A DNA stretch of 64,000 nt from Lachnospiraceae bacterium (GCA_021201095.1 JAJQFO010000096.1:1-64000), one strand, 5' to 3'. Positions 1 to 10,800 are shown, numbered from the stretch's first letter. Made by a program: numbers and translations. Notes: a model not told the origin generated them from the letters alone.

Positions 1-134
1 TTGGCATTGCTTCCGCTATGCACACCCGATTTTGTCGGCTAACAGTTGATAAGTTTGTATTAGTTCCTTATCACTGTTAAGCCAAGATATCCGGGGTTTT
101 TTACAGGGAAGGTATTTCCTGATCCCAAAAAGCT

Positions 135-1745
135 TCAGATCGCTTCCACCGCCGCTTTTTCTACCGCGATGCCGGCCTTGTAGCTCTCGATATAACGGTC
201 GAATCCTTCGACATCCGCCGGATCGGGCTGCATCTCGGTGCCTTCGCAACCGGCAAATACGCTCTCATTCAGGAAGGTGTCGAGAGTCTCGCCGCCCTTT
301 TTATGTACCAGATAGGAGGCCAGGATCGCCATGCCCCAGGGGCCGCCCTCTCCTGCGGTCTCCATCACGGATACCGGGGAGTTCATCGCCGCGGCGAGGA
401 TGCTCTGGCCGACGCCTTTTGTCTTGAACAGGCCGCCGTGTCCCATGATACGGTCTACCTGCACGTCTTCGTTTTTCAGCAGCAGATCAAGGCCGATTTT
501 CAGGGTTGCCAGGGAGCCGTACAGGTTCGAACGCATGAAGTTTGCAAGAGTGAATTTCGCATCCGGTGTACGCACCATCAGCGGGCGGCCTTCTTCATTC
601 AGGCCAGTCACCGGCTCTCCTGCGAAATAATTATAGGAAATGATGCCGCTGCAGTCTTTGTCGCCCTCGAGTGCTTTGTTATAGAGGGTGCCAAAGAGCT
701 GATTCATATCAACCTTTACTCCAAAGGTCTCAGCAAACTCGCGGAACAGCCCCACCCATGCGTTCAGGTCGGAGGTGCAGTTGTTGCAGTGCACCATCGC
801 TACTGCATCGCCGGTCGGGGTCGTCACCATGTCGATCTCCGGGTACGCCTTTGAAAGCGCTTTTTCCAGTACGATCATGGCGAAAACGGATGTGCCGGCT
901 GAGACATTGCCAGTGCGTACCGCTACGCTGTTCGTCGCAGCCATACCAGTGCCTGCGTCGCCTTCCGGCGGGGCAATCGGAATGCCGCTTTTCAGTTTTC
1001 CGGAAACATCCAGCTTTTTCGCGCCTTCCTCGGTCAGGAGACCTGCATCCTCCCCGGCCAGAAGAGCCTTCGGCAGAATTTCGCGCAGCTTCCAGGGATA
1101 CCCTTTGGGAGCGACCAGCGCGTCAAACTGATCCATCATTTTCTGATTGTAATCTCTGGTCTCACTGTCGATCGGAAACATGCCGGACGCATCGCCGATG
1201 CCCAGCACCTTCTGACCGGTCATCTGCCAGTGCATATAACCAGCGAGCGTAGTAATAAACGTGACATCCTTCACATGCTCTTCCCCATTCAGAATCGCCT
1301 GATACAGATGAGCAATGCTCCATCTCTGCGGAATATTAAACTGGAAAAGCTCAGACAGCTCTTTTGCCGCCTGCTCCGTAATGGTATTTCTCCAGGAGCG
1401 GAACGGCACCAGCAGCTCATCGTTTTTGTCAAAAGCCAGATAGCCGTGCATCATCGCGCTGAAGCCGATGGCCGCAAGATTTACAATCTCCGTATCATAC
1501 TGCTTCTTCACATCTGCCGCAAGATCGCTGTAGCAGTCCCGCAGTCCGCTCCAGATGGCATCCAGACTGTAGGTCCAGATCCTTCCGTCAAGAAGCTGGT
1601 TTTCCCACTCATGACTGCCGGACGCAATCGGCTGGTTCGCCTCGTCCACCAATACCGCCTTGATCCTCGTCGATCCGAATTCCAGGCCGAGGATGGCTTT
1701 GCCGCTTTCAATTGTTTCTTTAGCTTTTGCTGCGTCAACTCCCAT
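135..1745 (-). CDS. FGGY-family carbohydrate kinase (pentulose/hexulose kinase-like)
   Basis: 536 aa ORF; N-terminal [18 protein letters not shown] phosphate-binding motif and C-terminal [26 protein letters not shown] motifs typical of FGGY kinases. Confidence 0.88.
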   Translation of the reverse strand: MGVDAAKAKETIESGKAILGLEFGSTRIKAVLVDEANQPIASGSHEWENQLLDGRIWTYSLDAIWSGLRDCYSDLAADVKKQYDTEIVNLAAIGFSAMMHGYLAFDKNDELLVPFRSWRNTITEQAAKELSELFQFNIPQRWSIAHLYQAILNGEEHVKDVTFITTLAGYMHWQMTGQKVLGIGDASGMFPIDSETRDYNQKMMDQFDALVAPKGYPWKLREILPKALLAGEDAGLLTEEGAKKLDVSGKLKSGIPIAPPEGDAGTGMAATNSVAVRTGNVSAGTSVFAMIVLEKALSKAYPEIDMVTTPTGDAVAMVHCNNCTSDLNAWVGLFREFAETFGVKVDMNQLFGTLYNKALEGDKDCSGIISYNYFAGEPVTGLNEEGRPLMVRTPDAKFTLANFMRSNLYGSLATLKIGLDLLLKNEDVQVDRIMGHGGLFKTKGVGQSILAAAMNSPVSVMETAGEGGPWGMAILASYLVHKKGGETLDTFLNESVFAGCEGTEMQPDPADVEGFDRYIESYKAGIAVEKAAVEAI

Positions 1746-1928
1746 TTTTTACCTCCTAGTATAAAATATAATCGTGTCAGAACATAACGGTTCCATATCT
1801 TCTCAGCTGTTAAGCTTATCCCGCGCATTGTATAGAATACCCACCCCCGCAATCGGAGATTGGGGAATATCCCATAGAAGCATGGAATGCCTCCCGGCGA
1901 GGGCATAACCCGGCGGGAAAAAGCCTGT

Positions 1929-2636
1929 TTATAATTGCTTCGCGATCTTCACAATCCGGCTGGTGCCAAGTCTGGACGCCCCCAGCTCCAGAAAATGCGC
2001 CGCATCATCCAGCGATGAAATCCCTCCGGCTGCCTTGATTTTCACATCACTCCCGACATGCTCCGCAAAAAGAGCGACATCCGCGAAGGTCGCACCGCCC
2101 TTGCTGAAGCCAGTCGAGGTCTTGATGAAATCAGCGCCTGCTTCCGTGACAATTTCGCAGAGCCGGATTTTCTCCTCGTCCGTCAGCAGACAGGTTTCAA
2201 TGATCACCTTCAGGATTTTGTCTCCGCAGGCGGCCTTCAGGGTGCGGATTTCCTCCCGGATGCAGTCGTACCTCTGATCCTTCACCCAGCCGATGTTGAT
2301 GACCATATCAATCTCATCTGCGCCGTTTGCAATCGCATCCTTTGTCTCAAATTCCTTGACTGCGGTCGTATTGTAGCCGTTCGGGAAACCGATAACCGTA
2401 CAAACAGCCGGAAAGCTTCCGGCACAGGCTGCACCTGCCGCAGCCGTTTTATCCTGCAAAGCAGCCTTTTTTCCCTGCAGATACTCACTGGCCTTCTTTA
2501 CATAGCTTGGCGGAATGCACACCGACGCCGTCCCATAGCTCACTGCATCGTCGCAGATCTGCTGAATCTGCTCCCAGGTCGCGTCCTGCGCCAGCAGGGT
2601 GTGATCCACATGCTGCAATATTTCTTTTAAGTCCAT
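1929..2636 (-). CDS. deoC: Deoxyribose-phosphate aldolase
   Basis: [48 protein letters not shown] motifs; start set at [15 protein letters not shown], preceded by an AGGAGG-like SD. Confidence 0.93.
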   Translation of the reverse strand: MDLKEILQHVDHTLLAQDATWEQIQQICDDAVSYGTASVCIPPSYVKKASEYLQGKKAALQDKTAAAGAACAGSFPAVCTVIGFPNGYNTTAVKEFETKDAIANGADEIDMVINIGWVKDQRYDCIREEIRTLKAACGDKILKVIIETCLLTDEEKIRLCEIVTEAGADFIKTSTGFSKGGATFADVALFAEHVGSDVKIKAAGGISSLDDAAHFLELGASRLGTSRIVKIAKQL

Positions 2637-2780
2637 TCTTTTTTCCTCCTGGTTGATTTTGATCATATAAAAATTGAATAATTTTTAGACCACTATTACC
2701 TATGTTCAGGATGCCATTTTCCCAAATTCATACAATTCATCCGGACAAATATCCTGTCCATCCGACCAGACAACGGTAAT

Positions 2781-4436
2781 TTAGCCTCGCAGTCTCCGCT
2801 TCCGCACCGCCTGCCACAGCAGATACAGCAAAATCAACGCCCACACTGCCGCGATTGTGCCAAGCAAAATCACCGAAGTCCGCGGCAGCGGTCCCAGATC
2901 CTTCAGCCCTCCGTCGTCCCCATCGTCGGTCGTCTCGATCTGGTCAAGACGATAGAGAGATGTCACGTCGCTGTAGAGTGTCTCGAAATACGCGTCATCA
3001 ATCGTCTCCGAGCGCCGGGCGGATTTGGTTGTATTTTCAACCAATTGTCCCGCCGCGCTCCGCAGGGAAGTGGAACCGTTGAAAACAGCCGTGGTGAAGG
3101 TGTTTTCAATGTTGTCAAGCAGCAGCTTTGCGGCGTCGATTTTCACGCTGTAGTAGGTGGAATTGTCCTCGCCTGAGCGGGACAGATAGTCCTGATACTC
3201 TGCCGACTCCTGCGCTTTGGTTGTCACCGGAAGATAGCCTTCGGTCTGAGAATACGCGATCTGCACCTCGTTTGTGAGCAGATACTGGGCGAACAGCCAG
3301 GAAGCAAGAACCTCCTGCGGATCGTCTTTGTTAAAAATACAGATGGACGGTCCCTGGGAAATCATCTGCGGATTTTCCGTATCGTACTGCGGTACCGCCA
3401 TGACCACAGTCTCAAACTCGACCAGCTTATCCTCGCTGATGTCCAGAAGCGGTGCGTCCGTGCCCATCCAGGTGGCCCCGGCTGTGGAGTCAATCGCGAA
3501 AATACACTGCCCTGCATTCAGGAAGTTGGCCGGATAGCCGGAAATCTTGAAGGTGGAAAACTCTCTCGATTCGGCGTATTCCGCGATCTCGTACAGCAGC
3601 TCCGTCGTTGTATCGTTAAAGATCAGGATTTCTCCGTCCTCCGTCGAATAGCCTGCGTCCAGCTGCTTCAGCATGGTGATCATCATATTGTCCGTCGATT
3701 TGTAGATAAACGGGATCATGACGTTCTGACCATTCACCACAAAATTGCCATCTTCGTCCTTTTCCATTGCCGCCTCGCACACCTCCCAGATAAAATCCCA
3801 GGTCAGCGTCTCCGGCAGTTCAAAACCCAGAGCTTCAACATAGGTCTTGTTCACATAGCAGGCCTCAGTCGAACGCATGTAGGGCAGGGCATAATAATAT
3901 CCGTCGATCTGGCATTCCTCCAGAAACTGCGGCACAATCTCATCGACCGTCGGCGAATCAAAGGCCAGTTCACTCCCGCCCAGCCCGTATTTTTCATCCG
4001 TCATCAGATCGTCCAGCGAGACGACCTGATTGTCGCCAGTCAGATACGTGGCGATATGATCCGGGTACGTGATGCAGACATTCGGCGTCGTATCCGTCGC
4101 GATATTCGTGATCACGTCGTTATAGATATCCGAATAATCCGTATACAACCGGATGTTCACCGTAATATTCGGATACAGCTCCTCAAAATCCGCAACCGCC
4201 TGCTCGTAGATCGCCACCTGCGTTTTGTTCGTATCATTTTTCGCCCAGAACGTAATCTCATATTCCTGCGACTCGTCAAACTCGTCCGGCACCGCAAACG
4301 CCTCTTTCGTTTCCTTTGCGCCGTGACAGGCCGTCAGGGAAAATACGCAAATCAGCATCAGGAATGCGAAGGAAATCCTTCTTCGCCCGATACGGAAAGA
4401 ACCGTCTGATGTTTTTTTCCATCGTTTTCCATTCAT
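2781..4436 (-). CDS. Extracellular sugar-binding lipoprotein of ABC transporter, with C-terminal TM segment
   Basis: Signal peptide with lipobox LTAC; EITFWAKNDTNKTQVAIYEQAVADFEELYPNI typical of family 1 SBPs; C-terminal hydrophobic helix followed by RKRRLRG. Confidence 0.85.
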   Translation of the reverse strand: MNGKRWKKTSDGSFRIGRRRISFAFLMLICVFSLTACHGAKETKEAFAVPDEFDESQEYEITFWAKNDTNKTQVAIYEQAVADFEELYPNITVNIRLYTDYSDIYNDVITNIATDTTPNVCITYPDHIATYLTGDNQVVSLDDLMTDEKYGLGGSELAFDSPTVDEIVPQFLEECQIDGYYYALPYMRSTEACYVNKTYVEALGFELPETLTWDFIWEVCEAAMEKDEDGNFVVNGQNVMIPFIYKSTDNMMITMLKQLDAGYSTEDGEILIFNDTTTELLYEIAEYAESREFSTFKISGYPANFLNAGQCIFAIDSTAGATWMGTDAPLLDISEDKLVEFETVVMAVPQYDTENPQMISQGPSICIFNKDDPQEVLASWLFAQYLLTNEVQIAYSQTEGYLPVTTKAQESAEYQDYLSRSGEDNSTYYSVKIDAAKLLLDNIENTFTTAVFNGSTSLRSAAGQLVENTTKSARRSETIDDAYFETLYSDVTSLYRLDQIETTDDGDDGGLKDLGPLPRTSVILLGTIAAVWALILLYLLWQAVRKRRLRG

Positions 4437-4458
4437 TTTCTTAAACCACCCTGCTTTT

Positions 4459-5355
4459 TCAAGCCTTCAGTCCCCCGCGCGACACGCCTGCCATGATCTG
4501 CTTCCGGAAAATCAGAAACAGCACAATCAGCGGCACGGAAATCACCACAACTGCTGCCATCATTGCCGGGATATTCTCTCGGCCGAAGCCGTTCTCCCGG
4601 ATCTCCTGAATCCCGTTCGACACCAGATAATAGTTTTGGTCATCCGTGATCAGGCGCGGCCACACGTAAGAGTTCCAGCACTCGATCACCTTCAGAATCG
4701 TGATCGTCGTCACCGTCGGCTTGGAGATCGGCAGCATCACCTTCCATAGATATTTAAAATCCGAAGTTCCGTCCACCTTTGCGGCATAATACAGACTGTC
4801 CGGAACCTGCTCAAAATTTTCCTTCAGCAGATAAATATAGAAAACCGATGTCACCGACGGCAGAATCAGGCCCGGAAACGAATTGCGCAGATTCAGATTC
4901 GTGATGGTCACAAAATTTGTAATGATCACCAGCTCATTGGGAATCATCATCAGCGAAAGGAAAAACACAAACACCACATTTTTCCCCCGAAAATCCAGCC
5001 GTGCGAATGCGTACGCCGACAGCGTAATCACCACCAGCATAATCGCCGTCGTCACCAGCGCGAAAAATACTGTGTTCGCCAGATACCGGGCCAGCGGCAC
5101 CTGCGTAAATGCGTCCGCGTAATTCTGCCAGGTGGGCGTCAGCGTGAAAAACTTCGGCACCGATTCTGAGCTGTATTCCCCATAGCTCTTCACCGAAGTC
5201 AGCACCATCCAGTAAAACGGAAAGAGCACAATCAGCGCCCACAGCGCCAGCAGCACCGCCTTTCCAATGCCCACAATCCGGCTCCAGAGGCGCGCGCCTT
5301 TTTCCATTTTTGTATAATCATCCATATCAACAAGCCTCTCATTTCGAAGATGCAA
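4459..5355 (-). CDS. Carbohydrate ABC transporter permease (MalG-like)
   Basis: FPFYWMVLTSVKS start region, EAA-loop-like AAKVDGTSDFKYLWKVMLPISKP. Confidence 0.9.
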   Translation of the reverse strand: MHLRNERLVDMDDYTKMEKGARLWSRIVGIGKAVLLALWALIVLFPFYWMVLTSVKSYGEYSSESVPKFFTLTPTWQNYADAFTQVPLARYLANTVFFALVTTAIMLVVITLSAYAFARLDFRGKNVVFVFFLSLMMIPNELVIITNFVTITNLNLRNSFPGLILPSVTSVFYIYLLKENFEQVPDSLYYAAKVDGTSDFKYLWKVMLPISKPTVTTITILKVIECWNSYVWPRLITDDQNYYLVSNGIQEIRENGFGRENIPAMMAAVVVISVPLIVLFLIFRKQIMAGVSRGGLKA

Positions 5356-5365
5356 TATTCATTTT

Positions 5366-6280
5366 TTACTGCTGCGCCCTCCTGCTCACCAGCAGATTAA
5401 TGCATGTAATGGTCAGTATGATCACAAACAGCAGGATCGCTGCCGCAGACGCGTAGGACGGATATCCGCCGCTGTCGCCGTAGAGCATGTCATACACATA
5501 CCCGACAATCGTATTCATCTCAGCCGCGTTCAGGTCGGTCCCAAACAGCGCAACGACGTCGCTGTAGGCCTTGAACGCTCCGATGAAGCCTGTGATCACC
5601 AGGTAAAAAATCATCGGGGAGATCATCGGCAGAGTAATTTTCCAGAAAATTCGGAATTTCGAGGTGCCGTCTACGCGCGCTGCCTTGTAATAGTCCTCAT
5701 TGACAGACGCCAGAGCTCCGGTCAGGATCAGGATCTTGAACGGCATGACGACCCAGATCGTATAGATACAGAGCACCAGCATCTTTGCCCAGTACGGTCC
5801 GTCGATAAAGTCCACAGAAGTACCGCCGAAAAAGTTGATCAGCAAGTTGATCATGCCGTCGCTGTAGGCCGTCTTTTTAAAGAGGATCATAAAGACCAGG
5901 CCAACCGCCAGCGTGTTGGTGACATAGGGCAGAAAATAAATCGTCTGCAGCAGGTTCCGAAACCGTTTGATCGAGTGCAGAGCAACCGAAATCAGCAGCG
6001 CCAGGCCGGTCGAAATCGGTACAGTGATGATTACAAGAATGAAGGTATTTTTTACCGCCTGCAGAAAATAGGGGTCATGCAGGACATAGGAATAGTTGTA
6101 AATACCCACGCCGTAGTAGGTCTGCGAGGTAAAATTGTAGCCTTCCTCGAACGAATAAATAAACACGTCAATCAGCGGGTACACCAGGAACGCGCCCAGA
6201 AATAGAACCGCCGGGAGCAGGTACAGCCAGCCTTTTAAATTGCCGAATCTGCCTTTCGCCATATTCATAGCAGATCTCAC
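5366..6280 (-). CDS. Carbohydrate ABC transporter permease (MalF-like)
   Basis: Multiple TM segments; EAA loop AARVDGTSKFRIFWKITLPMISP. Confidence 0.9.
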   Translation of the reverse strand: MRSAMNMAKGRFGNLKGWLYLLPAVLFLGAFLVYPLIDVFIYSFEEGYNFTSQTYYGVGIYNYSYVLHDPYFLQAVKNTFILVIITVPISTGLALLISVALHSIKRFRNLLQTIYFLPYVTNTLAVGLVFMILFKKTAYSDGMINLLINFFGGTSVDFIDGPYWAKMLVLCIYTIWVVMPFKILILTGALASVNEDYYKAARVDGTSKFRIFWKITLPMISPMIFYLVITGFIGAFKAYSDVVALFGTDLNAAEMNTIVGYVYDMLYGDSGGYPSYASAAAILLFVIILTITCINLLVSRRAQQ

Positions 6281-7518
6281 TCCTTTCGTCTGCCCGCTGC
6301 AGGTGTCTGCTGTTGATCAGGCTGTTTCCCGGAAGCCGTCTTGTCCGCATCCGCAAACGCAAGCCTTAGCCTGTCTTCACTCTCCCTGTCAAAAAGAAAT
6401 ACCTTATCCGGGCGCAGGGCAAAGCGCACAGTCGAACTGGACGTGTCCACCCGGTTTTCCGTGCTGATGATGGAGCGGACGGTCGGATTTACGGAAGAAG
6501 CGTTGCGGGAAAGCACGCTGATGTCGCGGCCCATCACCTCGACGCCGTTCAGTGCACAGGTAAACGGACCGTCCGGGCACAGCCGGAAGCCCTCGGGGCG
6601 AATGCCAACCCAGACATCACGGTTCTGGAGCACGTTTTGAGCGCAGCCCAGCTGCAAAGCGTTTCTATCAATAGCAGCGCGGCCTGCCGCCACGCCCTGG
6701 CGCACATCCAGCACCCGTTCTTCTCCGATATAGAGTCCTCCGTCCCGGAGCTGTCCCTCGAAGACATTGATCGGCGGCGTCCCCAGGAACTTCGCAACAA
6801 ACAGATTCGCCGGGCTGTCATAGACCTCCTGCGGCTTTCCTGTCTGCTGCACCACGCCGTCTTTCATCACCACGATCATGTCAGAGATACTCATCGCCTC
6901 GTCCTGATCATGCGTCACGAAAATCGTCGTGATCCCGGTTTCCCGCTGGATCCTGCGGATCTCTTCCCGCGTCTGCAGCCGAAGCCGGGCGTCCAGGTTC
7001 GAGAGCGGCTCATCCAGAAGCAGCACCTTCGGCTCCTTCACAAGTGCCCGCGCGATCGCCACACGCTGCTGCTGTCCACCGGAGAGCTCGCCCGGTCTGC
7101 GGTCCATCAGCTGGTCGATCTGCACCAGGCGCGCCACTTCTTCCGCCTTTGCATTCATCTCCGCCTTCGACAGCCTGTCCTTCCCCTTGCGGTTTTCCAG
7201 TGGGAACAAAATATTCTGACGCACCGTCAAATGCGGATACAAGGCGTAATTCTGAAACACGAGGCCAATCCCCCTGTGCTCCGGCGCCAGATGCGTCACA
7301 TCTTCCTTCCCGAAAAAAATCTTTCCCTCCGTCGGCACCAGCAGTCCGCTGATCAGGTTCAGCGTCGTACTCTTGCCGCAGCCGGACGGCCCCAGCAAAG
7401 CAATCAGCTTCCCATCCGGAACGGTAAAGGTAAAATGATCGACCGCGACCACATCCTCTTTCTTTTTCCGGTCACGGCTCGGAAATTTCATTGTCAGGTT
7501 CTGTAAAACAATCTCCAT
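6277..7518 (-). CDS. Carbohydrate ABC transporter ATP-binding protein (UgpC/MsmK-like)
   Basis: Walker A GPSGCGKST, signature LSGGQQQR, Walker B VLLLDEPLSNLDA, C-terminal TOBE-like region. Confidence 0.93.
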   Translation of the reverse strand: MEIVLQNLTMKFPSRDRKKKEDVVAVDHFTFTVPDGKLIALLGPSGCGKSTTLNLISGLLVPTEGKIFFGKEDVTHLAPEHRGIGLVFQNYALYPHLTVRQNILFPLENRKGKDRLSKAEMNAKAEEVARLVQIDQLMDRRPGELSGGQQQRVAIARALVKEPKVLLLDEPLSNLDARLRLQTREEIRRIQRETGITTIFVTHDQDEAMSISDMIVVMKDGVVQQTGKPQEVYDSPANLFVAKFLGTPPINVFEGQLRDGGLYIGEERVLDVRQGVAAGRAAIDRNALQLGCAQNVLQNRDVWVGIRPEGFRLCPDGPFTCALNGVEVMGRDISVLSRNASSVNPTVRSIISTENRVDTSSSTVRFALRPDKVFLFDRESEDRLRLAFADADKTASGKQPDQQQTPAAGRRKE

Positions 7519-7542
7519 GATTTCCTCCGCTCTGTAAAAATC

Positions 7543-7569
7543 GGATAGGGGTATTCTCTCTCCCTATCC
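7543..7569. repeat. GGATAGGG...CCCTATCC dispersed hairpin, copy 1
   Basis: Inverted repeat ggataggggtattctctctccctatcc, shared with 21054-21087 and 21808-21840. Confidence 0.6.
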
Positions 7570-7589
7570 AGAAAAACCCTGTCCGGCAG

Positions 7590-8993
7590 CTACGCAGCAT
7601 CCAGATTCAGCCAGACACGCGCAGTAAAGACTTTGGCCTGTTCATCAAACTGAAATCGTGCGTTCCCGCCGTATTTTTCTGCCGTATGCTGCAGACTTTG
7701 CAGCCCATAGCCGCCCTCTTCCCGACCGCTGGCAAACGCTGCTGCGGGGAGGAAGGATCCATCCAGATGATATCTGCCGGAAGGATGCACTTTTTCACAC
7801 GGGTTTATAACCTGTATAGCCATCGACTGATTGATCACACTGATTTCTACCGTGATCCAACGCTCTCCCCTGATCTGTCCGCACGCCTGAATGGCATTTT
7901 CCATGATATTCCCCAGCAAAACAGTCAGATCAACCGGCGCAATGGTGATGTCTGCGCAGTTCGCTTTTACGCTGCAGCGGATGCCCTGATCCGCCGCCAT
8001 TCCCACATAATACTGGAGCAGTCCGTTGATCGTATTATTTTTACAATAGGCAACCATATCCCGATGGCTGATTTCCACTGTCAGCTCGGAAAGGTAGTCT
8101 TTCATAGCCTCCTCATCACCCACGGCAAACAGCTCCGACAAATGGTTCAGCGAATGCCGCATATCATGGCGCAGCCGACGGATGTGTTCCATCTCGTGAG
8201 TGATGCTTTCATACTGCAGATTCTGAATTTCCAGAGTCTTACGCTCCTCACTGTCACGCTTCCGGCGCACCGACTCCCGGAATAAAGTCCAGTAGAACAC
8301 ACCCAGCATTGCCACTACCAGCAAAAGCGGCGGTACAAGCCACCACCAGTAAGCCGCCAGCATTCCGGCAGGTCTGGAGGCGTCAATAATCAGTATGGCA
8401 AAATAGAGAAATGTCATCAACAGCACCAGGCTGAATTCCCTGCGGATATTTTCAATTTCGATCTCTGCCAGATATTCCCGCACTGCCCGGCCCATAAGCA
8501 GTGCAAAAGGAGGAAACAGCAGTACCGCTGTCCCTGCGTAAAGTGCCAGTGTCAAAGGTGGATAAATTTCCGGCAGAATGCCGCCGGGGAACAGTGGAGT
8601 AACAAGATTTACCAGCAGATACTGTGTCGCCGCATAAAACAGTGCCAGCACCAGTGCTATTAATTTTTTGATCGTCTCCACCTGCAGTAAACGAAAATAG
8701 AAAATAATAAAAATCAGAAGCGCAAGCAGCATATACAGATTTGCAAATAACGCCATATAATAAGTGGAATAGATGGCGTCCAACCCCATGATGAGAGGGA
8801 ACAGGACGGAAGACAGGAGCGCAAACACGCCGCACACGACAAAGACACGTCTGCGCGGCCAGAGGAACGCACCTTCCGTAAAAGGCATCAGGCAAAGAAA
8901 CATTCCCGCGCCGAGCTGAATAAAAAATCCGGCAAAATTACGTAAATAAAAACCCAAGGCGGAACGCCTCCTTTCCTGCTGCGGCAAAGGCAA
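7590..8993 (-). CDS. GHKL-domain sensor histidine kinase with N-terminal multi-TM region
   Basis: Multiple TM helices, H-box-like RRLRHDMRHSLNHLSEL, N-box-like LLGNIMENAIQAC, G-box-like GYGLQS. Confidence 0.85.
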   Translation of the reverse strand: MPLPQQERRRSALGFYLRNFAGFFIQLGAGMFLCLMPFTEGAFLWPRRRVFVVCGVFALLSSVLFPLIMGLDAIYSTYYMALFANLYMLLALLIFIIFYFRLLQVETIKKLIALVLALFYAATQYLLVNLVTPLFPGGILPEIYPPLTLALYAGTAVLLFPPFALLMGRAVREYLAEIEIENIRREFSLVLLMTFLYFAILIIDASRPAGMLAAYWWWLVPPLLLVVAMLGVFYWTLFRESVRRKRDSEERKTLEIQNLQYESITHEMEHIRRLRHDMRHSLNHLSELFAVGDEEAMKDYLSELTVEISHRDMVAYCKNNTINGLLQYYVGMAADQGIRCSVKANCADITIAPVDLTVLLGNIMENAIQACGQIRGERWITVEISVINQSMAIQVINPCEKVHPSGRYHLDGSFLPAAAFASGREEGGYGLQSLQHTAEKYGGNARFQFDEQAKVFTARVWLNLDAA

Positions 8994-9118
8994 AAAATCC
9001 CGTGTCCACTCTTCATCCGAAGGTCATTCTAGCATACAAAGCTGCGGCCTGCAAGGCGCTTTTTCCTGTTTTTGCATGCAGTCCGGCCCTAAAGTACATT
9101 TTTCTGTTTTGCATGCAG

Positions 9119-10522
9119 TCAGGCCCGCTTTCCGGAAAGCTTCTTTCCACTCTTTCTGGCCGTCTTTTTCTCTTCTTTATCCGCATCCCCTGCATCTGTA
9201 TCGAACGGCAGGGACACCTTTTCCAGCTTCGCGCGGATGTTTTCACCCGCCCTGTCTGCAAACACCGCAACCTGCTCCGCTTCCTCTTCGGAAAAACCTT
9301 TCAGACAGACATTTCTGCATTCCGCAAGGGCACGGTCAATTTCTTCTGTGTAATCGGCCGCCTTGTCCAGCACATCAATTACGAGTCCTTCTTCCGAGTC
9401 CATTTCAAAATCAATCAGTTTTTCCCGTTTGAGGCGGCTCAGCGCACGCGATGCTTTCTGTACGTTCAGCCCGGCCAGCTCCGCCATCTCTCTGCGGCCG
9501 GCAAACTGTCTGACATTTTTGAACAGCAAAAGCAGCAGGGCTTCCTCCAGTGTGATCTGCCTGAGCATGGCGGCAAGCCCCAACTGGTACTCCAGAAGCT
9601 TTTCAAAATAATAAACATCCGCCAGCACTCCTTTTGTCTCGCTGACAGATCTTCCGGCCAGCTTCAGGCTCTCCTCTCCAAGCTTTGACGTGCCCGGGGC
9701 GACCGACGGCATGACAAGTCCGTCCCAGGCCGTGCTGACCAGGAACATCCGCACCTTCTGCTTTACTTCCGCATAACCTTCCTCGTAGACATCCCGGTAA
9801 AAAGCATTGTAGTAGTCAAACACGGTATTCTTCATTTTGACCGTATTGCTGATGCTGATCCCTTGTGAGACGAGACTGTCCTTGCGCTTCACATAATAAT
9901 AAACCGGCACCTGAATCGCATAAATAGATTCGGCGTAACGGATGTATTCCAGATTGAACAGAAAATCCTCGCACCAGTTGAGTTCTTCGTCCATGCGGAT
10001 CTGATGCTCTTCGATGATCGCGCGTCGAAACAGCTTATTCCAGAGGACTCCGTAGTAAAAATCCGCCGGATTTTCAATCATATAGGAAGCAAACTCCCGG
10101 CGATCCATGACGTGATCCGCATCAATATCGCCCTTCTGGGAGAGTCGTTTCCCTGTCACGCGGTAAAAATCCCCAATTACCAGATCGCAGCCCTTTTCAA
10201 TCGCCGGACGCATCAGCAGCTTTGTCGAGTCCGGTGTCAGCCAGTCGTCGCTGTCTGCGAACTGCACATATTCCCCCTGCGCCAGATCCAGCGCCCGGTT
10301 CCGACTGGCAGAAACGCCCGCGTTTTCCTGATGAATCACGCGGACTCTCTGATCACGGGCGGCATACGCATCCAGCAGCACGTCCGTGCCATCCACGCTC
10401 CCGTCATCAATCAGCAGAATCTCCAGATTCTGATATTCCTGATTCAGAATGCTGTCCACACAGCGTTCAATGTAGTCCCTCGCATTGTATACGGGAACAA
10501 TGATACTTACCAGTGGTTCCAT
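9119..10522 (-). CDS. Glycosyltransferase family 2 with C-terminal MarR-like winged-helix extension
   Basis: VSIIVPVYNARDYIERCVDSILNQEYQNLEILLIDDGSVDGT GT2 motif; C-terminal REMAELAGLNVQKASRALSRLKREKLIDFE resembles a winged helix-turn-helix; Lys-rich tail. Confidence 0.82.
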   Translation of the reverse strand: MEPLVSIIVPVYNARDYIERCVDSILNQEYQNLEILLIDDGSVDGTDVLLDAYAARDQRVRVIHQENAGVSASRNRALDLAQGEYVQFADSDDWLTPDSTKLLMRPAIEKGCDLVIGDFYRVTGKRLSQKGDIDADHVMDRREFASYMIENPADFYYGVLWNKLFRRAIIEEHQIRMDEELNWCEDFLFNLEYIRYAESIYAIQVPVYYYVKRKDSLVSQGISISNTVKMKNTVFDYYNAFYRDVYEEGYAEVKQKVRMFLVSTAWDGLVMPSVAPGTSKLGEESLKLAGRSVSETKGVLADVYYFEKLLEYQLGLAAMLRQITLEEALLLLLFKNVRQFAGRREMAELAGLNVQKASRALSRLKREKLIDFEMDSEEGLVIDVLDKAADYTEEIDRALAECRNVCLKGFSEEEAEQVAVFADRAGENIRAKLEKVSLPFDTDAGDADKEEKKTARKSGKKLSGKRA

Positions 10523-10800
10523 CTATGTCCTCCAAATTTACAGCCAAAGCAGTTCATGTCCGTTATATAACGTAAAAATCTTCTTTTTTGTCCGTTCCCT
10601 CCACGCGCTCACAGCCTGCCATTTTCATTTATGCCCCGCAGCGGGGCACACCATATGAGCATGAACAGACACATCGCTACAAGAGTATCAATTTATTCAT
10701 TACTTGTCAATCTGCGGAAATCTTAAAAATTCGGAAATCCATTGCCCGCCCCTGATCGAGCGGGAGGCGGCCTTTTTGCCCCCTGCCCGCCGCGCCGGCC

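Noticed and set aside
303-1252. Overlapping plus-strand ORFs opposite the FGGY kinase
   Set aside because: Shadow ORFs of a strongly supported minus-strand gene.
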